Translations under genes and position numbers: made by a program
Part shown: positions 55,805-64,000 of the stretch, piece after piece
Layout of the letters: every line of letters starts with the position of its first letter
Numbering within the stretch: the stretch's first letter is position 1
Origin: Clostridia bacterium
Lineage (GTDB): Bacteria; Bacillota; Clostridia; Saccharofermentanales; Saccharofermentanaceae
Direction: 5' to 3'
NCBI GenBank assembly: GCA_024403735.1
Contig: JAKSRG010000012.1
Location: forward strand, 1-64,000
DNA length: 64,000 nucleotides
Notes under the pieces: generated by a model
Told to the model about the DNA's origin: nothing
The model's database searches: none
Seen by the model: only the letters and a program-made list of their open reading frames with translations

Positions 55805-56500
55805 ATGCTCGAGAAACTATACGAAAAACTTAATGGATTTCACCCTGGTGGATTGTATTTCATAGCTGGAATTCCTGCTGTTGGTAAATCTACTTTAATG
55901 TTAAATATAGCCTTGGATTATGCACAGAAGTTTAATAGAAAAGTCCTAATCTTCACAATCGAAATGTCTAAAGAAGAAATAGCAGAAAGATTTCATTATA
56001 TTACTGGAGGATCCCCTAAAATAGTGGATTTGTCTATTTATATAGACGATGATTTTGAATTAACACCAGATAAGATAAAAGTGAAAATTGATAGTGTTAA
56101 ACCTGATATAGTATTCATTGATTATTTCCAGCTTATGGATGTAGATATCAAGTATTATCCTCAATCTAGACAATATGAGTTAAGTGATATTATCTATAGA
56201 ATTAAACGAATAGCGAAGTCAAATAATGTACCTGTAGTAATCCTTTCACAATTAAGTAGAAATCAAAATAAGCGCCCTTCGTTTGAACATATGAGATATA
56301 TCGACGATGTTAAATCACAGATTAGAAGAAATCTTGATGTAATCATGTTCTTGTATAATCCAGATATCAGTTCAAGACACAATAAAGGTGTTTTTGATAT
56401 CAAGATAATAGTATCCAAAAATCGCTATGGAGAGAGCTTCATAATAAACTCACACCTATATTGCTCCACATTACGCTATATGATGTGTGAAGATGAATAA
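55805..56500 (+). CDS. DnaB-like RecA-fold ATPase without N-terminal domain
   Basis: A 231-aa protein matching the ATPase half of DnaB helicase: Walker A GIPAVGKST (22-30), MSKEEIAERF, Walker B IVFIDYFQLM and SQLSRNQNKRPSFEHMRYIDDVKSQIRRNLDVIMFL. It lacks the DnaG-binding N-terminal domain and is shorter than the usual 270-aa module, so it is not the replicative helicase. The start at 55805 follows GGAGG. Divergent from the membrane-hairpin operon; possibly a phage or element remnant. Confidence 0.82.
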   Translation: MLEKLYEKLNGFHPGGLYFIAGIPAVGKSTLMLNIALDYAQKFNRKVLIFTIEMSKEEIAERFHYITGGSPKIVDLSIYIDDDFELTPDKIKVKIDSVKPDIVFIDYFQLMDVDIKYYPQSRQYELSDIIYRIKRIAKSNNVPVVILSQLSRNQNKRPSFEHMRYIDDVKSQIRRNLDVIMFLYNPDISSRHNKGVFDIKIIVSKNRYGESFIINSHLYCSTLRYMMCEDE

Positions 56501-56634
56501 CTCATTGGCGATATCCCAAACACAAAAACACCAAGTAACGAGACAACTTGGCCTAACAACTATAGTGTAGCTGGCCGTATCATTGGTATTCATACATTCA
56601 AAAGACTATATCCACACCTTTGCATCTAGCCAAA

Positions 56635-58395
56635 TCACTTACCAAGGCGCTCGTCTAATAACGCCTGCTTATAATCAAGATAATCCTGAGGATTACAGTT
56701 GTTATAAGCGTTCATATACTGCTTCCAGGATGATTCAAAGTTGCTAGATTTAACTATTGTTGGAATCCACTCGTGCTTACATTCACTCATTGCCCTCCAG
56801 GCGATGTCAGCAGGGTCATCATTCACACTACTGTATTCAAATAATGGAGCCCAATCTCCAATACGGTAATCTTTGTCTGATTTAAGCATATCAGCATAGC
56901 CGCTTGCACCATAAGCTTTAAAGCAACGTGCGAGTGGTTCAGAGACTGAGGCATAAATCTCAGATGCCTGTTCTTCTGGTCGCATCGCATTAAATCCATC
57001 TCTTGATGTTCCGTACCAATTAGGCAGGAATGGATACTGACAGCAGTGCCACTCCTGATATGATGTATCTGACCAAAATTCTCTCATATCTTCTATTCGG
57101 TATTTATAACCATTCTCATCAACAAGGTAATCCTCACCTTCAATACCCCAGAATCTGAGATCATGAATCTCCTGATCCAAGAGATCATTTAAGAACTCGA
57201 ATGCTTTATCTGGATCTGAACATTTAGTTGTTACAGCTAATCCACCATAAGGAGAATAAGTAGGATCCGAATACAAATGATAATGCGAAGACTGACCCTC
57301 CTCCATCACAAGTGCGAGTGGCACATAGTCGCATCCCATTTCCTTTAATCCGAGCTCTTCGAAAACAGGATCAATCGTATAGGCAAAATCCCAATACTGA
57401 TCAGCCATGCCAAGAACTCGTCCTGTAGATAGCTTGGCGATATATTCCTCGTAAGTCTGAGTATCAAAATCCTCGTCCATATATCCAGCATTATAGATTT
57501 CATTAAGCTTCTGGAAATATAGCTTTGCTGTTGGAGTTACGTTGTAATCCATAACATACAAATTATCTGGGTCATCTTCGTTCACAATAACGGATCCGCC
57601 ATTATCAGCATAACCATCAAGGAAAAGTGGTGCAGATTCAATGCAGAAAAATCTCCAGTCTTCGCACAAAGCCGTGTATGGAATAACTTCCGTTCCATCA
57701 GGCATTGTAGGATTAGCATCTGCATATCTCATAAGGAGATCAAAATACTCATCTAATGTATTAATCTCAGGATATCCATCCCACTCCAATACTCTTGCCT
57801 GAACCCAGAATGCAAAATCTTCATGTTTAGGATTTCTATCCTCGCCATAAACTCTGCCAAATATATCAGCCCAATATATATGACCGTCTTCATAGCGGAA
57901 ACTATCCCACTCTTCGTCAGTATAAAGTTCTTTAAGATTTGGATATTCCTCAATATATTCATCCCAAGGAACAAGCATTCCATCTTCTCCAAGGAATGTA
58001 GAATTCGAGCGACTTTCAAGCGATAAAAAATCTACATCCACTACAAAATCTGTAAGATTATCATTGTCAATCATCTCGACTAACGCATCATCACCAGCGC
58101 TAGCATCTGCGTAGACAACATCATTAATAATGCAATTTGTTCTATCGGCAATCTTTTCTTGTATTTCGTTGTCATTACCGATAGGGGTAACTATATTTGA
58201 ATAAAGAGAAACATACGCTGAAAACTCTGTATATTCTGGCCCACCTACAAATTTAAAGTCCCAGTTATAATCATCTATATATAAAGTGGTCGAATTAGTT
58301 GGTTCATTCTCTTTACCAGAATTATCATTGCAGCCTGTCATGCTCATAGCAATTGACATGATTAATAATATAGTAGTTATCTTTGGTTTTCTCAT
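56635..58395 (-). CDS. Extracellular solute-binding lipoprotein
   Basis: A 586-aa lipoprotein with signal peptide and lipobox SMTGC (Cys22), and a family-1 type sugar or oligosaccharide-binding fold with Trp/Tyr-rich segments (FRYEDGHIYWADIFGRVYGE). Length and style fit the LipO/YtcQ type that works with carbohydrate ABC importers, but no permease is nearby, so it is an orphan. Confidence 0.8.
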   Translation of the reverse strand: MRKPKITTILLIMSIAMSMTGCNDNSGKENEPTNSTTLYIDDYNWDFKFVGGPEYTEFSAYVSLYSNIVTPIGNDNEIQEKIADRTNCIINDVVYADASAGDDALVEMIDNDNLTDFVVDVDFLSLESRSNSTFLGEDGMLVPWDEYIEEYPNLKELYTDEEWDSFRYEDGHIYWADIFGRVYGEDRNPKHEDFAFWVQARVLEWDGYPEINTLDEYFDLLMRYADANPTMPDGTEVIPYTALCEDWRFFCIESAPLFLDGYADNGGSVIVNEDDPDNLYVMDYNVTPTAKLYFQKLNEIYNAGYMDEDFDTQTYEEYIAKLSTGRVLGMADQYWDFAYTIDPVFEELGLKEMGCDYVPLALVMEEGQSSHYHLYSDPTYSPYGGLAVTTKCSDPDKAFEFLNDLLDQEIHDLRFWGIEGEDYLVDENGYKYRIEDMREFWSDTSYQEWHCCQYPFLPNWYGTSRDGFNAMRPEEQASEIYASVSEPLARCFKAYGASGYADMLKSDKDYRIGDWAPLFEYSSVNDDPADIAWRAMSECKHEWIPTIVKSSNFESSWKQYMNAYNNCNPQDYLDYKQALLDERLGK

Positions 58396-58545
58396 AATTC
58401 ATTTCTCCCTTTTCAGCAACAGCTCTTCCACTTCTGTTACTCTCAATATACCATAGCGTATAACTAATAAATACACATAAAACAAGCGTGGTAGAAAACG
58501 CAAGTCTGATCCAGAAGATGGTGAAGTAGAAGAATAATTGTAATT

Positions 58546-58590
58546 AATTTATATACGCCCAGTGGTGCAACTTTGGTTGTACTGCTGGGT
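58546..58590. repeat. 45-bp direct repeat, left copy flanking abiE
   Basis: It begins AATTTATATACGCCCAGTGG and folds as a 14-bp stem with G-U pairs (58559-58589). It differs at one base from the copy at 60290-60334. Confidence 0.88.
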
Positions 58591-58719
58591 TATTAATATC
58601 TGAAAATGTAAAGAGTGTATTAAATTGTTTCACGAGGGTTGACATTTAATGTTGAAAGGGGTGATACTAATAACGGAACAAAACAACGAGAGTTGAAAGT
58701 TGTGAGAGAAGGTGCAGCT

Positions 58720-59340
58720 ATGCTTTATGAATATTTGATTGAGAATTATAAACCTAATGAACCAATATTTGTGTCTGATGTAGAATTACCTATATCTGAT
58801 AGTAATTTGCGCCAGATGTTTAAGACTCTGTGTGATGCAGGCAAGATTAAACGTTTCGATACGGGCGTTTACTATATACCAAAAAAAAGTGTTTTAAAAA
58901 ATGGTGTACCCCTTGCTGCTGATGATGTGGCCGTTGCAAAGTATATTATTAAGAAGGGTAAGGTCGATGGTTTTTATTCAGGATATACATTTGCGAATCA
59001 ATTGGGTATTAGTACTCAGGTTCCTTATGTACAAGAGATTGTATCTAATAACGCAAGTACTAGAGTAAAAGAAGTTACAGTAAGAAACAAAAGAATTATT
59101 CTCAGAAAAGCAAGGACTCCTATAAATAATGAGAATTACGTAGTGTTGCAGTTGTTGGATTTGCTGAAAGACTTGGAGCAGTATTACGATATTGATTTTG
59201 AAGATGTGTGTTCAAGACTCTGTCGATATGTAAGAGAAGAGAATATTACAAAAGCACAAGTGGATAGATATATAGAAGAATATCCTGATAAGACATACAA
59301 AAATATTTATAGGACGGGATTATATAATGTATTTGCATGA
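58720..59340 (+). CDS. abiEi: AbiEi-type antitoxin / regulator
   Basis: A 206-aa AbiEi: N-terminal winged helix (about 1-60; LRQMFKTLCDAGKIKRFDTGVYYIP) and C-terminal antitoxin domain (FYSGYTFANQLGISTQVP, KRIILRKARTPINNENY). In type IV toxin-antitoxin systems it represses the operon and neutralises AbiEii without direct contact. ATG 58720 is chosen for AGAAGG upstream; the longer TTG frame from 58639 has none properly placed. Overlaps the toxin gene by 14 bp. Confidence 0.85.
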   Translation: MLYEYLIENYKPNEPIFVSDVELPISDSNLRQMFKTLCDAGKIKRFDTGVYYIPKKSVLKNGVPLAADDVAVAKYIIKKGKVDGFYSGYTFANQLGISTQVPYVQEIVSNNASTRVKEVTVRNKRIILRKARTPINNENYVVLQLLDLLKDLEQYYDIDFEDVCSRLCRYVREENITKAQVDRYIEEYPDKTYKNIYRTGLYNVFA

Positions 59341-60238
59341 AGATTTAGAGCTCTTTAGAGACATTATAAGTGCGACATCAGAAGATCAGGGAGATAAAGA
59401 TTTTGCTATCATTGAGAAAGATTACTATGTCACGATGATTTTGAAGTTATTAGCTGAAAAATCGGAAAACTGCGTATTCAAGGGTGGCACATCTCTGTCC
59501 AAATGCCATAAGGTGATAGATCGTTTTTCAGAAGATATAGACATTAGCTTTTCAAATGCTCTTACTCAAGGTCAGAGGAGAAGGCTTAAGGATGAGATTA
59601 TTGCTGGTATAAGTACTGAACTAAAAATGCCAATCGTAAACTGGGATCAGGCAAGGAGTAGAAGAGACTATAACTGTTATATTTTTGATTATCAGTCAAT
59701 TGATGGGTATGTAAAAGAAAGCTTGATTCCAGGTGTAAAGATGGAAGTGGTCTTGAGCTCTTTGTCTTTTCCTACTGTTGAGATGGAAGTTACAAGTCTT
59801 ATTTATGACTTTCTGAAGAAAGACAATGCAGAGCTTATAGAAGAATACAATCTGCAACCTTTTAAGATTAAGGTTCAGGGATTAGACAGAACGTTTATTG
59901 ATAAGACGTTCGCAATATGTGATTACTATCTGCAAGGAAAAACAGAAAGACATTCAAGACATATATATGATTTATATATGTTGTCTTCAATTATTAAGTT
60001 AGACGACAATTTGGCTGAATTAGTAAGAGAGGTGCGAGAGCAGCGAGTTAATGTTCCTAACTGTTTATCTGTGCAGCCTGGTGTAAGTGTAAATGAAATA
60101 TTGAAGAAAATAGAAGAGCAGAAGTATTTTTTCAATGACTACATCAGTATAACTTCAGTATTTCAAAATAAGCCGTTGCCATATGAAGAGGCGATAACTG
60201 TATTGCAGAAGATAATTGAAACAGGATTATTTAAATAA
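59327..60238 (+). CDS. abiEii: AbiEii-type nucleotidyltransferase toxin
   Basis: A 303-aa toxin of the AbiEii/DUF1814 family. GGTSLSK (53-59) and EDIDI (Asp70, Asp72) are the nucleotidyltransferase motifs; Lys near KIKVQGLDRTFIDKTFAI is also conserved. AbiEii relatives block growth on phage infection, some by adding nucleotides to tRNA. Coupled to abiEi. Confidence 0.9.
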   Translation: MYLHEDLELFRDIISATSEDQGDKDFAIIEKDYYVTMILKLLAEKSENCVFKGGTSLSKCHKVIDRFSEDIDISFSNALTQGQRRRLKDEIIAGISTELKMPIVNWDQARSRRDYNCYIFDYQSIDGYVKESLIPGVKMEVVLSSLSFPTVEMEVTSLIYDFLKKDNAELIEEYNLQPFKIKVQGLDRTFIDKTFAICDYYLQGKTERHSRHIYDLYMLSSIIKLDDNLAELVREVREQRVNVPNCLSVQPGVSVNEILKKIEEQKYFFNDYISITSVFQNKPLPYEEAITVLQKIIETGLFK

Positions 60239-60289
60239 CAAAGATTATTTATTTGCTTAATGTTAGTAAAGTCAAATGTAATTTAAATA

Positions 60290-60334
60290 AATTTATATAC
60301 GCCCAGTGGTGCAACTTCGGTTGTACTGCTGGGT
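60290..60334. repeat. 45-bp direct repeat, right copy flanking abiE
   Basis: Differs from 58546-58590 at one loop base (TTCG loop here). Followed by GTTTTTAT, so this copy can serve as the abiE terminator on the plus strand. Confidence 0.88.
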
Positions 60335-60417
60335 GTTTTTATGCGCGAAAAATTGAAATGTTCATATTGTATTTTTGTATTCTTGGCCTATAGTGTGGAG
60401 AGGGGAATAGTTACGTA

Positions 60418-60452
60418 ACCCCGATTGAACTTCAAAACTCATCAATCGGGGT
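60418..60452 (-). terminator. Hairpin after lipoprotein gene
   Basis: ACCCCGATTGA/TCAATCGGGGT, an 11-bp perfect stem, about 60 bp past the stop of the lipoprotein gene. No T-run, so its role as a terminator is uncertain. Confidence 0.5.
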
Positions 60453-60509
60453 CAATCACTACACTAATTAATCACCTGTCAGTTTGTGTTATTTGACAAT
60501 GTTTATTCA

Positions 60510-61682
60510 TTACAATTCCATCTGAACAATAGTATTGTCCTTAACTATTATCGGAATATCTTTTGAACCTAATCTAATCCAATCGTTATACACAACAGGC
60601 TTACTTTTTGTCCTATCGAAGAAATAGAAAGATCTTGTAAATGCATTTGGACCATCAACAAAACCATATGGAGTTTCGCTATCATGGTCGTCTTCAATAA
60701 CTACGCAATCAGGAGATATATCAAGGAATACCATTCTAGTTTTATAACAGGTATAGAAACAGCGATATGCCTCCTCATTACCATGAGTAGATACAAGCAC
60801 GTAATTACCATCTTCGCATTCCTGGAAGAACAAAGTATTATTCACGAACATATTCGTTGGATCATCAAAGCTAAAATCATCACGAACATTCAATTCATGA
60901 GGAAATCTTGGATCATCATCCACAAGTGTAAGATGATCACCTGGCTTAATGTTGAAATACTCTTCTGCTGTAATGAAGATTGGCTCCTGAATGAACGCGA
61001 ACACTTTTGTACCATCAAGTGAAACCGCTTGAATCATGCAATTATAATCACCATCTGGAGTGCTATCCTCGTATTCCATTGGACCGAGATTTCCTACACG
61101 TTCATCCCTAATAAGCATTGGGAGTTTCATGTAATTCTCATAAGTATAACTAACATATGGTCCTTCAAAATTATCCTCAGTGCCCTCAACGAAAACAATC
61201 TCACCAGTATCCTCATCCCATTCATACCAGTCAAATGTACAATCGTCATCGTCATTCCAACCCCAACCAACAGTTCCAAAATAGAAGTGATTGTAATGAA
61301 AGTCTGTACCATCATTATCTCGAATACCATAATACATTTCGGCATCAGGATCCTCATCATGAATCTGTGTCGCAAGGTCACGACTTATATCAAACCATTC
61401 AGCGGCTGCTTCATCATTTTGGAAATCATAAAATGAGCCTTCTTGATAAAGTGACAAATCCACCTCAGGTTCTGTCTCTTCTGGAACTTCTGTGTCTAAA
61501 ACTTCTTCCCTCTCTGTAGAGGAAGTTTCTGTCTCCGTCTCAACTGATGTTGTTTCAGCAACTTCTGTCTCTTCTTTTCCTGATTCATCTTGTGGATATA
61601 CGTGATAACATGCCGCCAAAGACGCCGCAATCATACAAGCTGCAAGTGTAACAGCTAAAAATCTAAATTTCTTCATCTTCAT
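60510..61682 (-). CDS. Lipoprotein of unknown function
   Basis: A 390-aa lipoprotein: signal peptide with lipobox ending SLAAC (Cys24), a Glu/Thr-rich disordered linker (about 32-75) and an acidic outer domain of about 310 residues with many Asp/Tyr/Trp (GWGWNDDDDCTFDWYEWDEDTGE), which may bind calcium. No family recognised. GAAGG precedes the start. Monocistronic. Confidence 0.65.
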   Translation of the reverse strand: MKMKKFRFLAVTLAACMIAASLAACYHVYPQDESGKEETEVAETTSVETETETSSTEREEVLDTEVPEETEPEVDLSLYQEGSFYDFQNDEAAAEWFDISRDLATQIHDEDPDAEMYYGIRDNDGTDFHYNHFYFGTVGWGWNDDDDCTFDWYEWDEDTGEIVFVEGTEDNFEGPYVSYTYENYMKLPMLIRDERVGNLGPMEYEDSTPDGDYNCMIQAVSLDGTKVFAFIQEPIFITAEEYFNIKPGDHLTLVDDDPRFPHELNVRDDFSFDDPTNMFVNNTLFFQECEDGNYVLVSTHGNEEAYRCFYTCYKTRMVFLDISPDCVVIEDDHDSETPYGFVDGPNAFTRSFYFFDRTKSKPVVYNDWIRLGSKDIPIIVKDNTIVQMEL

Positions 61683-61787
61683 ATACCTTCATTCCTTATT
61701 TAGCGGTTCGAATTATAACACATACCTGTCTTCTCTAGAAGTTCACATGCTACATATATCAGACGCCTTAACCTAACTTAACCTAAC

Positions 61788-62378
61788 TTAACCCATACTG
61801 AACACAACAATTCGTTCACGATCATCGCTACCCTTGAACAGGTCACCACAGTCAATCTCGTCTACTAGTGTCAGCTCATGTTCGTTCATAAGGCAGTCCA
61901 TATATTCATTCGATGGATAGTAAAACATCAGCAGAATTCTTCTTGGCGCCTCGTAATAACTCTCATAGATTTTCTTAAGAATAGACCTCAATAATATCGA
62001 AGAAAATGGATTAAAGAAGAATATGCGATCAACCTCCGAAGGAACATCATAACCCTTAGCATCGCCACAGACAAACTGAACTCTACTACCAGATGAGCAT
62101 GCTTCTTTGTTCGCCATGGCGCGATCGAAAACACGCTCGTCATACTCAATCCCAATCGAATGACACTTCGTCTGAAAAGCCAAAAACAAACTAACTCTTC
62201 CCTTACCACAACCATAATCGAGGACAGTATTCGGCTTTTCTATATAGCCAGATCTGATTAATCTTTCAAGGACATCATAAGAGGTAGGTTCATACGGATA
62301 ACGATAAGTATCCGAGTTAGAATCGTCTCGTCCAGTTGTTCTAATCTTTAAAACCTTGCCCCATTCATTCTCGTTCAT
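61788..62378 (-). CDS. Class I SAM-dependent methyltransferase
   Basis: A 196-aa methyltransferase: motif I VLDYGCGKGR, then GIEYDERVFDRA, VQFVCGDAKGYD and FFFNPFS. The substrate is unknown. The start is placed at 62378 because the upstream terminator (62444-62476) falls inside the longer frame. Tandem TTAACCTAAC repeats span the stop codon region (61768-61793). Confidence 0.78.
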   Translation of the reverse strand: MNENEWGKVLKIRTTGRDDSNSDTYRYPYEPTSYDVLERLIRSGYIEKPNTVLDYGCGKGRVSLFLAFQTKCHSIGIEYDERVFDRAMANKEACSSGSRVQFVCGDAKGYDVPSEVDRIFFFNPFSSILLRSILKKIYESYYEAPRRILLMFYYPSNEYMDCLMNEHELTLVDEIDCGDLFKGSDDRERIVVFSMG

Positions 62379-62443
62379 AATACTTATCATTCCTAACCCT
62401 AGAATATTCTCATATGAGTATATAACAAGTTTTCTGTGCATCA

Positions 62444-62476
62444 AAAAATCCCCACACACCATAATGATGCGTGGGG
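62444..62476 (-). terminator. Terminator of sigma/anti-sigma operon
   Basis: CCCCAC and GTGGGG with inner CATC/GATG-type pairing; read leftward it is followed by ATTTTTTGATG. Just past the anti-sigma gene. Confidence 0.82.
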
Positions 62477-62503
62477 AAAATCTCTTCTAATCCACAAGAA
62501 CTA

Positions 62504-63289
62504 TTAACCTAAGCCGTTAACAATCAAATAAATGTTGTCTTCTGATTCATCGTATTCCACGAGATTACCAGTAGTACGGATCTCCAAATCAGCAAGAAGA
62601 CTATCTGTAAACTCATCACTAATTGAGCTCATAGACACGATAACGTGACCAGCCTGCTCATCAAATACGAAGTGATAGTAACTTGCTAAACCAAGTTCAT
62701 TCATGGCAGTAACCTTGTAGTGCTGGAAACCATCTTCACCAATGAAAGTTTCTTCAGATACGATGTCATCAAGCATGAACAAACAGCCATCATTACTGAA
62801 CAGAGGCATATAGTAGATTGCTACATTGAAGAAACCTTCAGGACCTTCTCCCTGGAGCAAGCAATTCCAATTGGTAGGATCTCCAGTAGCTGAGAAATCG
62901 TAACCATCAAAACTGTGATTGAGTCTGATCTCAATTTCATCAACCTGTGTTACATCTCCTTCAACTTCGATAATCTTTTTTACATTTGTATATTCCGTCT
63001 CGACAGTCTCAATCTCGTCATTCTCATCATAAGCTTCCCAGTGTGCTACCAAAGTCTCTTGTGGCTCTGGATCTCTTGTCTTAACATTAAAAATACCCGT
63101 TGCATATGCAGTAGCACCCATAGCAGCAATCATAGCAACTGCTATTCCTGCTGTAAAAATACGTCTTGTTTTCTTTGAACTCATACCATCAATTTCTGAT
63201 ACTTCCGCTTTGCTCTGGTACGCCAAAGCCTCATCTTTATATTGATCAGATATGTTGTTAATAGCGTTTTCGATCACTTCGCGTCTCAT
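62504..63289 (-). CDS. Anti-sigma-factor-like membrane protein
   Basis: A 261-aa single-pass protein: cytoplasmic N-terminus (1-43), one helix (about 46-66) and an outer domain of about 195 residues. The position behind an ECF sigma gene, overlapping it by 4 bp (ATGA), and this topology fit an anti-sigma factor that holds the sigma at the membrane. The outer domain is not recognised. Confidence 0.75.
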   Translation of the reverse strand: MRREVIENAINNISDQYKDEALAYQSKAEVSEIDGMSSKKTRRIFTAGIAVAMIAAMGATAYATGIFNVKTRDPEPQETLVAHWEAYDENDEIETVETEYTNVKKIIEVEGDVTQVDEIEIRLNHSFDGYDFSATGDPTNWNCLLQGEGPEGFFNVAIYYMPLFSNDGCLFMLDDIVSEETFIGEDGFQHYKVTAMNELGLASYYHFVFDEQAGHVIVSMSSISDEFTDSLLADLEIRTTGNLVEYDESEDNIYLIVNGLG

Positions 63290-63840
63290 ATCAGATTCTC
63301 CTTTTCCAAAAATTTTCTAAGTCTATTGCGGGTACGGTGAAGTCTAAGTCGAACTGCTGATTCCTTAAGGTTCATTTTTTGCGCGATTGCAACAGTTGAC
63401 TCGGAGAGAAAATATCGACTTACAAACATAACTCGATCCTCTTTCTTGATGCTTCCCAGGAATTTATTAATCGCATCAGAAAGCTCTCCTTCTTCGACTT
63501 CACTGACAGGTGACGCTGGCGAATTCAAGCACTCTTCTAACTCGTCCAATGCAATGTCGTAGTAGCTATTTCTTTTGGGTGTCGAATTATATCTATATCT
63601 ATCCAAAGCTTTATTCCTAGCAACGTTTATGAAGTAAGCTCTAAGCGACATTGGCTTATTAGGTGGAATCAAGTTCCACATTGTAAACAACGAATCATTC
63701 ACACATTCTTCAGCGTCAGAAGAATTCTTAAGTATGTTCGAACAAATACTCTGCGCCATTCTTCCATATTTAGCAGACAATTCAGAAATTGCATGTTCAG
63801 AGCGCTCACAGAACAATTCAATTATCATTTCATCTTGCAT
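63286..63840 (-). CDS. ECF-type RNA polymerase sigma factor
   Basis: A 184-aa ECF sigma: region 2 (about 10-80; DAEECVNDSLFTMWNLIPP, LRAYFINVARNKALDRYR) and region 4 (about 125-180; VMFVSRYFLSESTVAIAQKMNLKESAVRLRLHRTRNRLRKFL). With the coupled anti-sigma it forms an extracytoplasmic stress switch. No -35/-10 match for autoregulation was identified in 63841-64000, which holds nothing else seen. Confidence 0.93.
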   Translation of the reverse strand: MQDEMIIELFCERSEHAISELSAKYGRMAQSICSNILKNSSDAEECVNDSLFTMWNLIPPNKPMSLRAYFINVARNKALDRYRYNSTPKRNSYYDIALDELEECLNSPASPVSEVEEGELSDAINKFLGSIKKEDRVMFVSRYFLSESTVAIAQKMNLKESAVRLRLHRTRNRLRKFLEKENLI

Positions 63841-64000
63841 TTATCTATCCTCCGTCCCACACCAATATAGACGATTGTATATGACAAACGTTTCACTTGT
63901 TCAGAAAAAATGAAGAAAAATTTTTTGAAGAAGTCTAATTACATCCATTGATAAGTCCGATTAATGACCTCTTCAAAGTTTTAAACTACCAATAATAGAA

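Overview
The window looks like a low-GC, Gram-positive, anaerobic member of the Clostridia, probably a gut or rumen Lachnospiraceae or Oscillospiraceae relative. The signs are strong GGAGG ribosome binding sites, a CIRCE-controlled hsp20, a selenium-dependent molybdenum hydroxylase maturation operon and a type VI-D (Cas13d) CRISPR locus. No rRNA, tRNA, insertion sequence or phage structural gene was seen.

Layout. 1-18.4 kb is mostly housekeeping and envelope: a secreted DUF4214 protein, CIRCE-hsp20, an IlvD/Edd dehydratase, a FtsX-type ABC exporter next to a LuxR-type two-component system (TGAC-N4-GTCA palindromes lie upstream of both operons), a condensation-domain protein, a WYL regulator, an FtsK-like ATPase, zinc-ribbon proteins and an acyltransferase. 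Palindromic CAGTAC...GTACTG repeats lie at 1-269, 9933-10130 and 13474-13528.

18.5-32.6 kb is the first defence region. A membrane TIR protein and two WYL-like regulators face array 1. On the minus strand lie a 306-aa unknown protein, a DUF3800-TPR protein, cas13d, a broken cas1, array 3, a DUF4230 membrane protein, array 2, cas2, an EcsC-like protein and array 1. All three arrays are transcribed leftward from a shared leader. Their repeats fold like Cas13d direct repeats, and some variants carry compensating stem changes. Cas13d has both HEPN motifs, so interference may work, but cas1 has lost about 60 codons and its frame, so new spacers are probably not acquired by this locus alone.

34.7-45.1 kb is one long minus-strand operon for selenium-dependent molybdenum hydroxylase maturation: cysteine desulfurase, DUF3343, YqeC, YqeB, SelD, YedE, TusA, XdhC, a FecCD-type ABC importer, a ModE-like regulator and a MobA-THEP1 fusion. 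The hydroxylase itself is not in the window.

46.6-60.3 kb is a second defence region: McrB-McrC with a TIR/TPR third gene, a three-gene operon of glycine/alanine-rich membrane-hairpin proteins with no recognised function, an orphan DnaB-like ATPase, a solute-binding lipoprotein, and an AbiEi/AbiEii toxin-antitoxin pair flanked by 45-bp direct repeats. 60.5-63.8 kb carries a lipoprotein, a methyltransferase and an ECF sigma/anti-sigma pair.
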